Below, piece after piece: positions 6,827 to 13,828 of a DNA stretch of 20,717 nucleotides. Position 1 is the first letter of the stretch, and every line of letters begins with the position of its first letter. The stretch covers positions 1 through 20,717 of the forward strand of contig CAAETD010000036.1 of assembly GCA_900758885.1 (NCBI GenBank), read 5' to 3'. A model generated the notes under the pieces. It was not told the origin of the DNA, made no database searches, and saw only the letters and a list, made by a program, of their open reading frames with translations. This DNA is from an uncultured Collinsella sp. (GTDB lineage Bacteria; Actinomycetota; Coriobacteriia; Coriobacteriales; Coriobacteriaceae). The position numbers were made by a program, and so were the translations under genes.

Positions 6827-7384
6827 GTGACTATGACATGCTCTTTGGTGGTCAACAGCAAGAGCGGTAATACCAGGATGGTTTCGGGCGCGATCAAGCG
6901 CGCTCTGCAGGCTGCGGGCGTTGAGTTTGTCCATGCCGCGGCGTTGAGCGACGATGCGGATGCAGATCAGGTTGCGCTCGAGGCGCAGGGCGCCTGCGCG
7001 GCCGACACGGTGCTCGTCGGTTTTTGGTGCGACAAGGGCGCGTGCACGCCTTCGGTTGCCGCGCTGCTCTCCGCTCTGCACGGCAAGCGCGTTTTCCTCT
7101 TTGGTACCTGCGGTTTTGGCGCCGACCAGAGCTATTATCAGCAGATTATCGATCGCGTGACCTCCAATTTGGCTGGGGATGCCGAGCTTGCGGGCTGGGC
7201 GATGTGCCAGGGCAAGATGGGTCCCGCGGTCAAGCAGCGCTACGAGGCCATGCTCGAGCAAGATCCCGACAACGCCCGCGCTAAGTTGCTGCTCGATAAC
7301 TGGGTCGCCGCAAAGGATCACCCCACCAAGGAAGATCTGGACAACATGGCTGCAGCCGCCAAAAAGGCCGTGCTGGGGGAGTAG
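6827..7384 (+). CDS. Flavodoxin-like protein
   Basis: A 185-residue single-domain protein, probably a cytoplasmic FMN-binding electron carrier or oxidoreductase. The N-terminus SLVVNSKSGNTRMV fits the phosphate-binding loop after the first beta strand of flavodoxins (T/S-x-T/S-G-N-T), and VLVGFWCDKGACTPSVAALL and RVFLFGTCGFGAD fit the later flavin-contacting loops. The C-terminal 60 residues are helical and charged. It resembles the Flavodoxin_3-type group more than classical short flavodoxins. I prefer the GTG at 6827, 10 bases after GGGGGA; the ATG at 6833 is two codons in, and a GTG at 6797 lacks a ribosome binding site. Transcription probably stops at the hairpin at 7428-7455. The redox partner is not evident. 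Confidence 0.78.
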   Translation: MTMTCSLVVNSKSGNTRMVSGAIKRALQAAGVEFVHAAALSDDADADQVALEAQGACAADTVLVGFWCDKGACTPSVAALLSALHGKRVFLFGTCGFGADQSYYQQIIDRVTSNLAGDAELAGWAMCQGKMGPAVKQRYEAMLEQDPDNARAKLLLDNWVAAKDHPTKEDLDNMAAAAKKAVLGE

Positions 7385-7427
7385 CTTCGCCGTTCGCGGT
7401 CCTTCGTGCAAAACAATACAAATGGTG

Positions 7428-7455
7428 AAAGCCTCGAAATCCTCGAGGCTTTTTT
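7428..7455 (+). terminator. Intrinsic terminator after the flavodoxin-like gene
   Basis: AAAGCCTCGA (7428-7437) pairs with TCGAGGCTTT (7443-7452) around a 5-nt loop, and the stem runs into six T residues (7450-7455). It lies 44 bases past the stop codon. Confidence 0.9.
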
Positions 7456-7600
7456 CTTGACACTCGTGGGCGCAACGATGGCAAGCGTCTGGGACGATAT
7501 TTTCCATCACCCCGATGACGAGGCCGTTCTGGACAACACGCTCGCATATGTTCGCTGGATGTATTCAGAGTGGGACGGGCTTTCCGGATGGATGGGGTTT

Positions 7601-7710
7601 CGGAAAGTGCGTCCCAGAATTTGCCTCTGGAGTGGGATGCAGTTTCCCAACGGAGCCACAAGCGGAAACTGCATCCCATTCCGGACGTGAATTCTGGGAC
7701 ACGGTTTCCG
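7601..7710. repeat. 110-bp near-palindrome (large hairpin or cruciform element)
   Basis: Two 47-base arms (7601-7647 and 7664-7710) are complementary at about 39 of 47 positions around a 16-nt centre. The inner 15 bp (7633-7647 with 7664-7678) are perfect, the middle 11 are poorly matched and symmetric in length, and the outer 21 match at 18. A smaller inverted repeat (CTTTCCG/CGGAAAG) overlaps its left side. This 7385-7947 region has no convincing gene; the element may be a dispersed palindromic repeat. Confidence 0.8.
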
Positions 7711-7715
7711 GATTC

Positions 7716-7740
7716 AAAAAAGGCCACATGACGTGGCCTT
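7716..7740 (-). terminator. Intrinsic terminator for the LTA-synthase-like gene
   Basis: AAGGCCAC (7720-7727) pairs with GTGGCCTT (7733-7740) around ATGAC. Read on the - strand the stem is followed by TTTTTT (7721-7716). It is about 210 bases past the stop of the gene ending at 7948, with the 129-bp palindrome between them. Confidence 0.8.
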
Positions 7741-7797
7741 CAACTTATATATGTTCAGCAGGTGTCCCCATGACAAGCCGCGCTTCAACACCGAGGC

Positions 7798-7926
7798 GTC
7801 TGCCCGGCGACGCGGAACGTAAGGTTCATCGCGAGTTCCGCACGAGCCGGAGAGCACTTAATGTGCTCTCCGTGCGAGCAGGACTGTCCGAGCAGGGAAC
7901 CTTACGTTCCGCGCCGCCGGGCAGAC
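7798..7926. repeat. 129-bp element with 30-bp inverted ends and a central hairpin
   Basis: The ends 7798-7827 and 7897-7926 are complementary at 29 of 30 positions. In the centre GGAGAGCAC (7849-7857) pairs perfectly with GTGCTCTCC (7863-7871) around TTAAT, with a further CGCAC/GTGCG pairing outside it (7839-7843 with 7872-7876). I see no direct repeat at the borders and no open frame that fits it. It could be a small non-autonomous mobile element, a dispersed repeat, or a structured RNA in the 3' UTR of the - strand gene ending at 7948. Confidence 0.8.
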
Positions 7927-7947
7927 GAACCAGTTATGAGTGACCCG

Positions 7948-10248
7948 CTACTTAATCTTGGTCGTACCCGGCGCCAGGTTGGGGTCGGTCTCGTTGGCCT
8001 CGGTCTGGAAGTGCTCGGTGTAGACGTTCTTGCCGTCGCGGAACATCTCGTAGTACTGCATCTTGGCGTAATCCTCGCGCGCCTTGGTTGCGGCTGCGGC
8101 AGCGGCGTCGTCACCGGTGACGTTGGAGGAGAGCGCCCAGCGCAGGCTGGCGTCCTCGTAGCCCACCGAGTTGATGGCGGGCAGCGACTTACGCAGCGTC
8201 ATATGCGCCTTCTGGTAGTCGGTCAGCGGTGCGCCGATTAGCTGCATCAGCTGGGTGGACAGGTAGTTGGTGGACAGGTCGTCGACCTCGCTCGTCTGGT
8301 CGCAGCCGGCAACGTCGTAGTTAGCCCAGATGATGTAGTCGGTCTGCCACAGGCGCTCCTGATGCGTAGCATCGTCTTCGCCGGTAAACCACTTGTCATT
8401 GAACTTGGACGGGAAGAACGGCTGGTGGTCGCCCCAGAACACCACGACCACCTTACGGTCGAGCTTGCTCAGGGCGTTGAGGAAGTAGCGCAGCGCCTGG
8501 TCGGACTGCTCGATGCACGAGACATACTCGTCGACATCGGAGAGCGTGCCGTCCTCGACGGTCTTGGCGTCCAAATCGGTCGTGTCGATATTCAGGTGCA
8601 TCTGCTTGTCGACCGGCAGCAGGCCCGTATCGTAGCCCGAGTGGTTCTGCATGGTCACGTCGAAGATAAACTGCGGATCGGCGTTCTGGTCGAGCAGCTC
8701 AAGAATCTTGTCGTAGGTAGCCTGGTCGGTCACCATGCCGCGCAGGGTGTCGGCTCCCTGGAAGTCATTGATAGACAGGAACTGGTCAAAGCCAAAGTCC
8801 TTGTAGACGTTCTCGCGGTTCCAGTTGGTCGCGTGGTTGGGGTGCATGGCCGTGGTGGAATAGCCGAGCGATTTGAACTGTTCTGCCAGGTTCCCGGTCG
8901 TCTCCATGTTGTAGATGGTGTAGGGGTACACGCCCGAGCCCAGGTTGGCCATGGAGTTGCCGGTCATAAACTCAAACTCGGTATTGGCGGTACCGCCGCC
9001 GTAGGCGCTCACATAGAGCTTGCCGCGGCTGAGGCAGTTGGACAGGTTCTTAAAGTACTGCGGGCCCTCGTAGCCGGCGCGCATGTTCTGGTAGATCGAA
9101 AGGTCTGAGAAGGTCTCGTTCATGATGGCGATGACCGTGGGCTTCTCGCTGTCGAACTGCTCCTTTGCGGCGGCGCGCTCGTCGCTCTTGGCCGCGTCGG
9201 ACTTGTCGTAGGCCTTGGCGTACTTTTTGAGCGTGGCCTTGGCATCGTCGACGGAGTAGTCGGCGGGTTTGGGCGGCTTGATGGACTGCGCCGCACTAAT
9301 AAAGGCGGGCAGGTAGCCCTCGCGCCAGTAGCTCTCGAGCGGGCGCCAGGTGTAGACGGTGATGCCGAGGGTGTTGTAGTAGTCGATGAGCGTGACATGC
9401 GCGGTTACGCCGCCCAGGCACAGCACTGCCACGAGCAGGTTGGTGAGCAGCATGCGCTTGGCGTTGGCGGCACCCTTCTGACGGTGCGGTGCCACCAGGC
9501 CGGCGTACTCGCACAGCAGCATGGCGATGGCGGTAAAGCCCATGGACAGCACACAGAACAGCGAGATGGAGAAGGTGTAGCCGGTGCCGGCGACCGCGGC
9601 GGCGGTGGAGATGGCCGAAAGGTCGCCCGGCTGGATGGGCATGGATTTAAACGTGATGACGAAGAACTCGGCAATGCCCAGGACAAAGAGGGCAAAGGCC
9701 AGGACCGCGGGAGCTGCGCCGTGGCGCTGGAACAGGAAGAACAAGCCGATCATGAGCACGGTGATGATGGCCCACTCGAGCAGGATGCACAGGGGGTAGA
9801 CCCAGGTAAAGTCGTGGTTGGACGAGACCTCCATGCCCAGCAGCGCAAAGACGCCGGCGAGCAGCAGGCACAGGACGGCGGCGACGAGTGGTTTGCCCAC
9901 AAAGGCGCCGCGCAGGCGGGCGAGCTTGCCGGTGGGGGCGGGGGCGTCGGGCTTGGCGAACGCAAAGACGCGCGGGGCGATGCGATCGCGGGCGATGCTG
10001 GCCCAAGCGCATCCGGTGAGGATGGCGTTGGTCAGGATGAGCATCACAAAGGCGAGCGGCTCGTTTTGGGCGACGAGGCCAATGGCACCCCAAATAGTCA
10101 AAAAGACCTGGAACAGGCCGAAGACGACGCTCCACCCAAGAGCGCTTTTGGCAACGGTGCCCGACTGAGCGCGAATGGCCTTGGCCTCGCGCAAGACAAG
10201 GTAGACGGTCGCCGCAAGACCGACGAGCGAGATGGCGGCAGCGAACAT
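7948..10248 (-). CDS. LTA synthase family membrane sulfatase-fold enzyme
   Basis: A 766-residue polytopic protein of the LtaS/phosphoglycerol transferase family, which move glycerol-phosphate-like groups onto surface polymers or lipids outside the membrane. The N-terminal ~300 residues hold about seven hydrophobic segments. The extracellular sulfatase-fold domain starts near residue 365. Expected metal and catalytic residues are visible: Glu378 in MNETFSD, the nucleophile Thr420 in GGGTANTEFEF, and Asp607-His608 in WGDHQPF. I chose the ATG at 10248 because GAGGAG lies 7 bases upstream; the GTG at 10263 would overlap that site. Neighbours are unrelated and it appears to be a single gene. The acceptor (lipoteichoic acid, glycolipid or other glycan) cannot be assigned. 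Family assignment is firm; substrate is not. Confidence 0.88.
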   Translation of the reverse strand: MFAAAISLVGLAATVYLVLREAKAIRAQSGTVAKSALGWSVVFGLFQVFLTIWGAIGLVAQNEPLAFVMLILTNAILTGCAWASIARDRIAPRVFAFAKPDAPAPTGKLARLRGAFVGKPLVAAVLCLLLAGVFALLGMEVSSNHDFTWVYPLCILLEWAIITVLMIGLFFLFQRHGAAPAVLAFALFVLGIAEFFVITFKSMPIQPGDLSAISTAAAVAGTGYTFSISLFCVLSMGFTAIAMLLCEYAGLVAPHRQKGAANAKRMLLTNLLVAVLCLGGVTAHVTLIDYYNTLGITVYTWRPLESYWREGYLPAFISAAQSIKPPKPADYSVDDAKATLKKYAKAYDKSDAAKSDERAAAKEQFDSEKPTVIAIMNETFSDLSIYQNMRAGYEGPQYFKNLSNCLSRGKLYVSAYGGGTANTEFEFMTGNSMANLGSGVYPYTIYNMETTGNLAEQFKSLGYSTTAMHPNHATNWNRENVYKDFGFDQFLSINDFQGADTLRGMVTDQATYDKILELLDQNADPQFIFDVTMQNHSGYDTGLLPVDKQMHLNIDTTDLDAKTVEDGTLSDVDEYVSCIEQSDQALRYFLNALSKLDRKVVVVFWGDHQPFFPSKFNDKWFTGEDDATHQERLWQTDYIIWANYDVAGCDQTSEVDDLSTNYLSTQLMQLIGAPLTDYQKAHMTLRKSLPAINSVGYEDASLRWALSSNVTGDDAAAAAATKAREDYAKMQYYEMFRDGKNVYTEHFQTEANETDPNLAPGTTKIK

Positions 10249-10461
10249 GCTGAGACTCCTCACAAACTAAAACGTACGAAAGCGGGGGTTTACCCGATTG
10301 TTACCAAGATATGCGCTGCAATTGGTGGCTGCGCACAACAACCAGCCATATTAACGCGCACGTGCGGCGGTGTGGCGCAATGTAGTGGCGGCCTGCGCGA
10401 TAATGGACGGGAATTACACGGAAACGTAAAGGCTTCTTAAAGAATTAGCGAGGATAGAGCT

Positions 10462-11337
10462 ATGGGCGAGCAGGTTTGTATGACGGGCACCGAGTACTGC
10501 GGCGGAGCTGTGGGCGTGGACGCGGGCGGCTATCCGGTCGAGACTACGGGCAACGCGGCGCTGGACATCTTGGAACACCGCTCGTCCACGCGTGCCTTCG
10601 CGCGTGATGACGACGACCGTCCCGTGGCGGTGACCGACGAGCAGCGGGCGGCGATCTTGCATGCGGCGAGCCGCGCGCCGTCGGCGGGCGCCATGATGAT
10701 GTATTCCATCGTGAGCGTCCGCGAGCAGGCAACGCTCGACCGCCTGGCCGACCTGTGCGACCACCAGCCCATGATCGCCAAGGCGCCCTGGGCGCTTATA
10801 TTTGTGGTCGACTATGCCAAGTGGATCGATCTGTTTGAGCACGTGGGCTGCTTTGAGCCCGAGTTTGTAGAGCGTACGGGCAAGGCGCCCCGCCGCGCGC
10901 CGGGTCTGGGCGACTTTGCCATCGCGGCCCAGGATGCCGTGATCGCCGCGCAAAACGCCGTGGTTGCCGCCGAGGCCCTGGGGCTGGGGAGCTGCTATAT
11001 CGGCGACATCGTCGAGAACGCCGAGGAAGTTGCCGCGCTGCTCGATCTGCCGCCCTATACCATGCCGCTGTCGATGCTCATCATCGGCACGCCCCGTAAG
11101 GAGCGCCCGGCAATCGCGCACCCCGTGGTGAACCTGGTGCACGAGGAGCGCTACTGCCGTGCGGATGCCGCGACTATGGATGCGCAGGTGGCCGAGATGG
11201 ACGCGATGTTCCGTCCGCATGCCCGCGAGGTAGGCGAGCGCGCGGTGGATATCTACACCCGCAAGCACACGAGCCCCTTTATGGCCGAGATGAGCCGTTC
11301 CATGGAGTGGTGGTTCAAAAACTGGCTCGGCAAGTAA
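10462..11337 (+). CDS. Nitroreductase family protein
   Basis: A 291-residue FMN-dependent oxidoreductase of the nitroreductase superfamily, which uses NAD(P)H to reduce nitro compounds, quinones or related substrates. The FMN-binding motif HRSSTRAF lies near residue 40, ASRAPSAG near 75, and AQNAVVAAEALGLGSCYIGDI near 165-185, all typical of the fold. An N-terminal extension of about 35 residues precedes the core and has two Cys residues; the C-terminal ~70 residues (after PVVNLVHEERYC) are longer than in minimal nitroreductases. GCGAGGA 8 bases before the ATG supports the start. It is transcribed divergently from the LTA-synthase-like gene across about 210 bp, where GATAAT near 10399 is only a weak -10 candidate. 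The natural substrate is unknown. Confidence 0.88.
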   Translation: MGEQVCMTGTEYCGGAVGVDAGGYPVETTGNAALDILEHRSSTRAFARDDDDRPVAVTDEQRAAILHAASRAPSAGAMMMYSIVSVREQATLDRLADLCDHQPMIAKAPWALIFVVDYAKWIDLFEHVGCFEPEFVERTGKAPRRAPGLGDFAIAAQDAVIAAQNAVVAAEALGLGSCYIGDIVENAEEVAALLDLPPYTMPLSMLIIGTPRKERPAIAHPVVNLVHEERYCRADAATMDAQVAEMDAMFRPHAREVGERAVDIYTRKHTSPFMAEMSRSMEWWFKNWLGK

Positions 11338-11344
11338 CGAATGC

Positions 11345-11390
11345 GGCGATGTGACAAAGGGACAGTCCCTTTGTCACATTCCATATCGCC
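11345..11390. terminator. Perfect palindrome after the nitroreductase gene, probable terminator
   Basis: ATGTGACAAAGGGAC (11349-11363) and GTCCCTTTGTCACAT (11365-11379) are perfectly complementary around a single A, and GGCGAT/ATCGCC (11345-11350, 11385-11390) can extend or compete with the pairing. It starts 8 bases past the stop codon. It lacks a strong T run, so termination is likely but not certain. Confidence 0.6.
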
Positions 11391-11462
11391 GAGGTGGCCT
11401 AAAGGCCGTATAAATGTTTATTTAGCTGGGAAAACAGTGCATTAAAACATGGGCCGATTACC

Positions 11463-11468
11463 TATAAT
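11463..11468 (+). promoter_or_regulatory. Candidate -10 element of kup
   Basis: A perfect TATAAT lies 35 bases before the kup ATG. No good -35 is seen at the usual distance (CATTAA at 17 bp). The leader would be about 30 nt, too short for a c-di-AMP or other known riboswitch. Confidence 0.5.
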
Positions 11469-11503
11469 CCCTTCGAACATTAAAGTTGGGAGGAAACCGG
11501 CTT

Positions 11504-13531
11504 ATGGAACAAAAGGCCAAGGAGGCAGCTTCGCACGCTGCGATTCCCGTGAGCATCTCGGCGATGCTCGTCACGCTGGGCGTGGTGTACGGCGATATCG
11601 GCACCAGCCCTATGTATGTAACCAAGGCGCTCGTTGCCGGCAACGGCGGCATCGGAAGCGTCACGGAGGAGTTCGTGCTCGGCGCGCTCTCCCTTGTCGT
11701 GTGGACGGTCACGCTGCTGACCACCATCAAGTATGTGCTCATCTCGCTGCGCGCCGATAACCATGGTGAGGGCGGCATCTTTGCCCTGTACAGCCTGGTC
11801 AAGCGCTGCGGCAAGTGGCTCATCATCCCCGCCATGCTGGGTGGCGCCGCGCTGCTCGCCGACGGCATCCTGACACCTGCCGTTACCGTTACCACGGCCA
11901 TCGAGGGCCTGCGCACCATCCCGGCGGTCCATGCCGTGCTGGGCGATGACCAGGGTCGCGTCGTCGCCATTACGCTCGCCATCATCATCGTGCTCTTCTT
12001 GGTACAGCGCATTGGTACGGCCAAGATCGGTCACGCCTTTGGCCCCATCATGACGCTGTGGTTCCTGTTCCTGGGCGGCACGGGTCTGTTCTTCGTCTTC
12101 CAGCACCCCGCCGTGCTGCTGTGCCTCAACCCGGTGCGCGGCATCGCCTTTTTGCTGAGCCCCAACAACCACGCGGGCATCATGATTCTGGGCAGCTGCT
12201 TCCTCGCCACCACCGGTGCCGAGGCGCTCTACTCCGACATGGGCCACGTCGGCCGCGGCAACATCTACGCTACCTGGCCGTTCGTTAAGTGCTGCCTGCT
12301 GCTTTCCTATATGGGCCAGGGCGCTTGGCTTATGAACAACGCTGCCAACCCCGAGCTCATGGGCATTGCCGACCTCAACCCGTTCTACCAGATGCTCGCC
12401 CCGGGCCTGCGCCCGTTTGCCGTCGGCCTTTCCACCGTCGCGGCCATCATTGCCTCGCAGGCGCTCATCACCGGCGCATTTTCGCTGGTGTCCGAGGCCA
12501 GCCGTCTGGACCTCATGCCGCACATGCAGGTCTTCTACCCTGCCGAGACCAAGGGCCAGCTCTACATCCCCATGGTCAACAACGTCATGCTTGTCGGCTG
12601 CGTCATCGTGGTGCTGCTGTTCCAGAACTCGGCGCATATGGAAGCCGCGTACGGCCTTGCCATTACGCTGACTATGATGTGCACCACGCTGCTGCTCTTC
12701 TTCTACCTGCACGAGGAGCGCAAGCTCAAGGTTGCTCCGTGGATCTTCGCGGCCTTCTTCCTTTTGCTCGAAGGCTTCTTCTTCGTGAGCTCGCTCACCA
12801 AGTTCTTCCACGGCGGCTACTTCACCATCCTCATGGCTGCACTCATCATGGGCATCATGGTGTGCTGGTACAACGGTACGGCTGTTGAGCAGCGCCAGTT
12901 TACGCTGCTGCCGCTGCGCAGCTACCTGCCGCAGCTCAAGCGCCTGCGCGATGACGATCGCTACGAGCGCCTGAGCGACAACATCGTGTACCTGACCAAG
13001 GACACCCATACCGATTACATCGACCGTGATATCGTCTACTCGATCTTGGACAAGCATCCCAAGCGCGCCCGCGCCTGGTGGTTTGTGAATGTCGAGACCA
13101 TGGACGAACCGCACACCTTTGCCTATTCGGTCGAGACGTTCGGCACCGACTACGTGTTCCGCGTGCACCTGTACCTGGGCTACAAGATCAACCAGCGCGT
13201 CAATGCCTACCTGCGTCAGGTCGTTCAGGACCTGGCCGCCACCGGCGAGCTGCCGGCGCAGACGCATGACTACTCGGTCTACAAGGATCCGGGCAACATC
13301 GGTACGTTCAAGTTCGTCCTGATTCGTAAGCTTCTGGCGCCCGAAAGCGATGTGGAGCCCAGCGAGCGTACGGCCATCACGCTCAAGTACATCATTCGCC
13401 GCGCCGCCGGTACGCCCGCGCGTTGGTACGGCCTGGAGAACTCCAACGTGAGCTTTGAGTACGTGCCGCTGTTCACCAAGTTCAAGGCCGTGAACAAGAT
13501 GCAACGCCTGGCTCCCAACGAGCGGCCGTAG
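11504..13531 (+). CDS. kup: Kup family potassium uptake permease
   Basis: A 675-residue Kup/HAK/KT-type potassium importer, acting in the cytoplasmic membrane and probably driven by proton symport. The family hallmark GDIGTSPMY is at residues 30-38, following the first membrane helix; about 12 hydrophobic segments fill residues 15-450, and the hydrophilic C-terminal domain (about 455-675) is present and full length. I chose the ATG at 11504 with GGGAGGA 9 bases upstream; a TTG at 11486 would overlap that site. A perfect TATAAT is just upstream. The next genes are a tiny membrane protein and a KdpD/KdpE-like two-component pair, which suggests that potassium or turgor sensing is linked to this transporter. 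Confidence 0.95.
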   Translation: MEQKAKEAASHAAIPVSISAMLVTLGVVYGDIGTSPMYVTKALVAGNGGIGSVTEEFVLGALSLVVWTVTLLTTIKYVLISLRADNHGEGGIFALYSLVKRCGKWLIIPAMLGGAALLADGILTPAVTVTTAIEGLRTIPAVHAVLGDDQGRVVAITLAIIIVLFLVQRIGTAKIGHAFGPIMTLWFLFLGGTGLFFVFQHPAVLLCLNPVRGIAFLLSPNNHAGIMILGSCFLATTGAEALYSDMGHVGRGNIYATWPFVKCCLLLSYMGQGAWLMNNAANPELMGIADLNPFYQMLAPGLRPFAVGLSTVAAIIASQALITGAFSLVSEASRLDLMPHMQVFYPAETKGQLYIPMVNNVMLVGCVIVVLLFQNSAHMEAAYGLAITLTMMCTTLLLFFYLHEERKLKVAPWIFAAFFLLLEGFFFVSSLTKFFHGGYFTILMAALIMGIMVCWYNGTAVEQRQFTLLPLRSYLPQLKRLRDDDRYERLSDNIVYLTKDTHTDYIDRDIVYSILDKHPKRARAWWFVNVETMDEPHTFAYSVETFGTDYVFRVHLYLGYKINQRVNAYLRQVVQDLAATGELPAQTHDYSVYKDPGNIGTFKFVLIRKLLAPESDVEPSERTAITLKYIIRRAAGTPARWYGLENSNVSFEYVPLFTKFKAVNKMQRLAPNERP

Positions 13532-13561
13532 ACGTCGGCGGCTACACGGAGTTGGTTTTTG

Positions 13562-13717
13562 ATGGATAAGCATGAGGCGCGCGTCGACGCCGCCGAAGAT
13601 CGGTTCTTTACGAATCGTGCCAACATGGACATGGCCGATCGTGTGATTTCGGTCGTGGTGACGGTGTTTGCCGTGGCGTGCGTGTGTGCCCTGCTCGCGC
13701 ACGTGCTGTTTGTCTAG
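13562..13717 (+). CDS. Small single-span membrane protein next to kup
   Basis: A 51-residue frame from ATG 13562 to TAG 13715-13717. The first ~27 residues are hydrophilic (MDKHEARVDAAEDRFFTNRA at the start), followed by one hydrophobic span of about 24 residues (VISVVVTVFAVACVCALL and on) ending at the C-terminus, so the N-terminus probably faces the cytoplasm. CGGAG lies 10 bases before the ATG. It starts 30 bases after kup stops and ends 45 bases before a strong terminator, so it is most likely co-transcribed with kup. No family is recognised. By position it could be a small regulatory or stabilising subunit, as KdpF is for KdpFABC; that is inference. Confidence 0.65.
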   Translation: MDKHEARVDAAEDRFFTNRANMDMADRVISVVVTVFAVACVCALLAHVLFV

Positions 13718-13762
13718 CGACCGCAGGTTGCAAAGGCTATACACTTGGAACCACCACAAGGG

Positions 13763-13802
13763 AAACCACCACAAAGGTGCCTGTCCCTTTGTGGTGGTTT
13801 TT
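13763..13802 (+). terminator. Strong intrinsic terminator after kup and the small membrane gene
   Basis: AAACCACCACAAAGG (13763-13777) pairs perfectly with CCTTTGTGGTGGTTT (13786-13800) around an 8-nt loop, followed by TTTTTGTTTTT. A near-copy of the left arm (GGAACCACCACAAG, 13747-13760) lies directly upstream and could pair with the same right arm. The hairpin is 45 bases past the small gene and 26 before the kinase gene. Confidence 0.9.
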
Positions 13803-13828
13803 GTTTTTGAGAGAGGGGCGGGGCGCTG

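Noticed and set aside
7457..7462. Perfect TTGACA -35 hexamer just after the terminator at 7428-7455
   Set aside because: No -10-like hexamer occurs 16-18 bases downstream (sequence there is GGCAAG or similar), so I do not call a promoter.
7478..7690. Possible 70-residue + strand protein starting MASVWDDIFHHPDDEAV
   Set aside because: The start lacks a good ribosome binding site and the second half of the frame lies inside the 110-bp palindrome. The longer version from 7406 runs through an intrinsic terminator. The N-terminal 40 residues look protein-like, so a remnant of a small gene is possible but not supported.
7798..7926. tRNA or CRISPR reading of the paired repeats
   Set aside because: The arm lengths and loop do not fit a tRNA cloverleaf and there is no TTC loop or CCA end. 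There is one inverted pair, not a series of direct repeats with spacers.
9397..10440. 347-codon + strand frame opposite the LTA-synthase-like gene
   Set aside because: It is antisense to a gene with an intact catalytic set, and its Gly/Asp/Glu/His-rich translation has no recognisable fold.
11400..11503. Riboswitch (c-di-AMP or other) ahead of kup
   Set aside because: The perfect TATAAT at 11463 leaves about 30 nt of leader, and the only pairings upstream are small (GGCCT/AGGCC, ATAAA/TTTAT).
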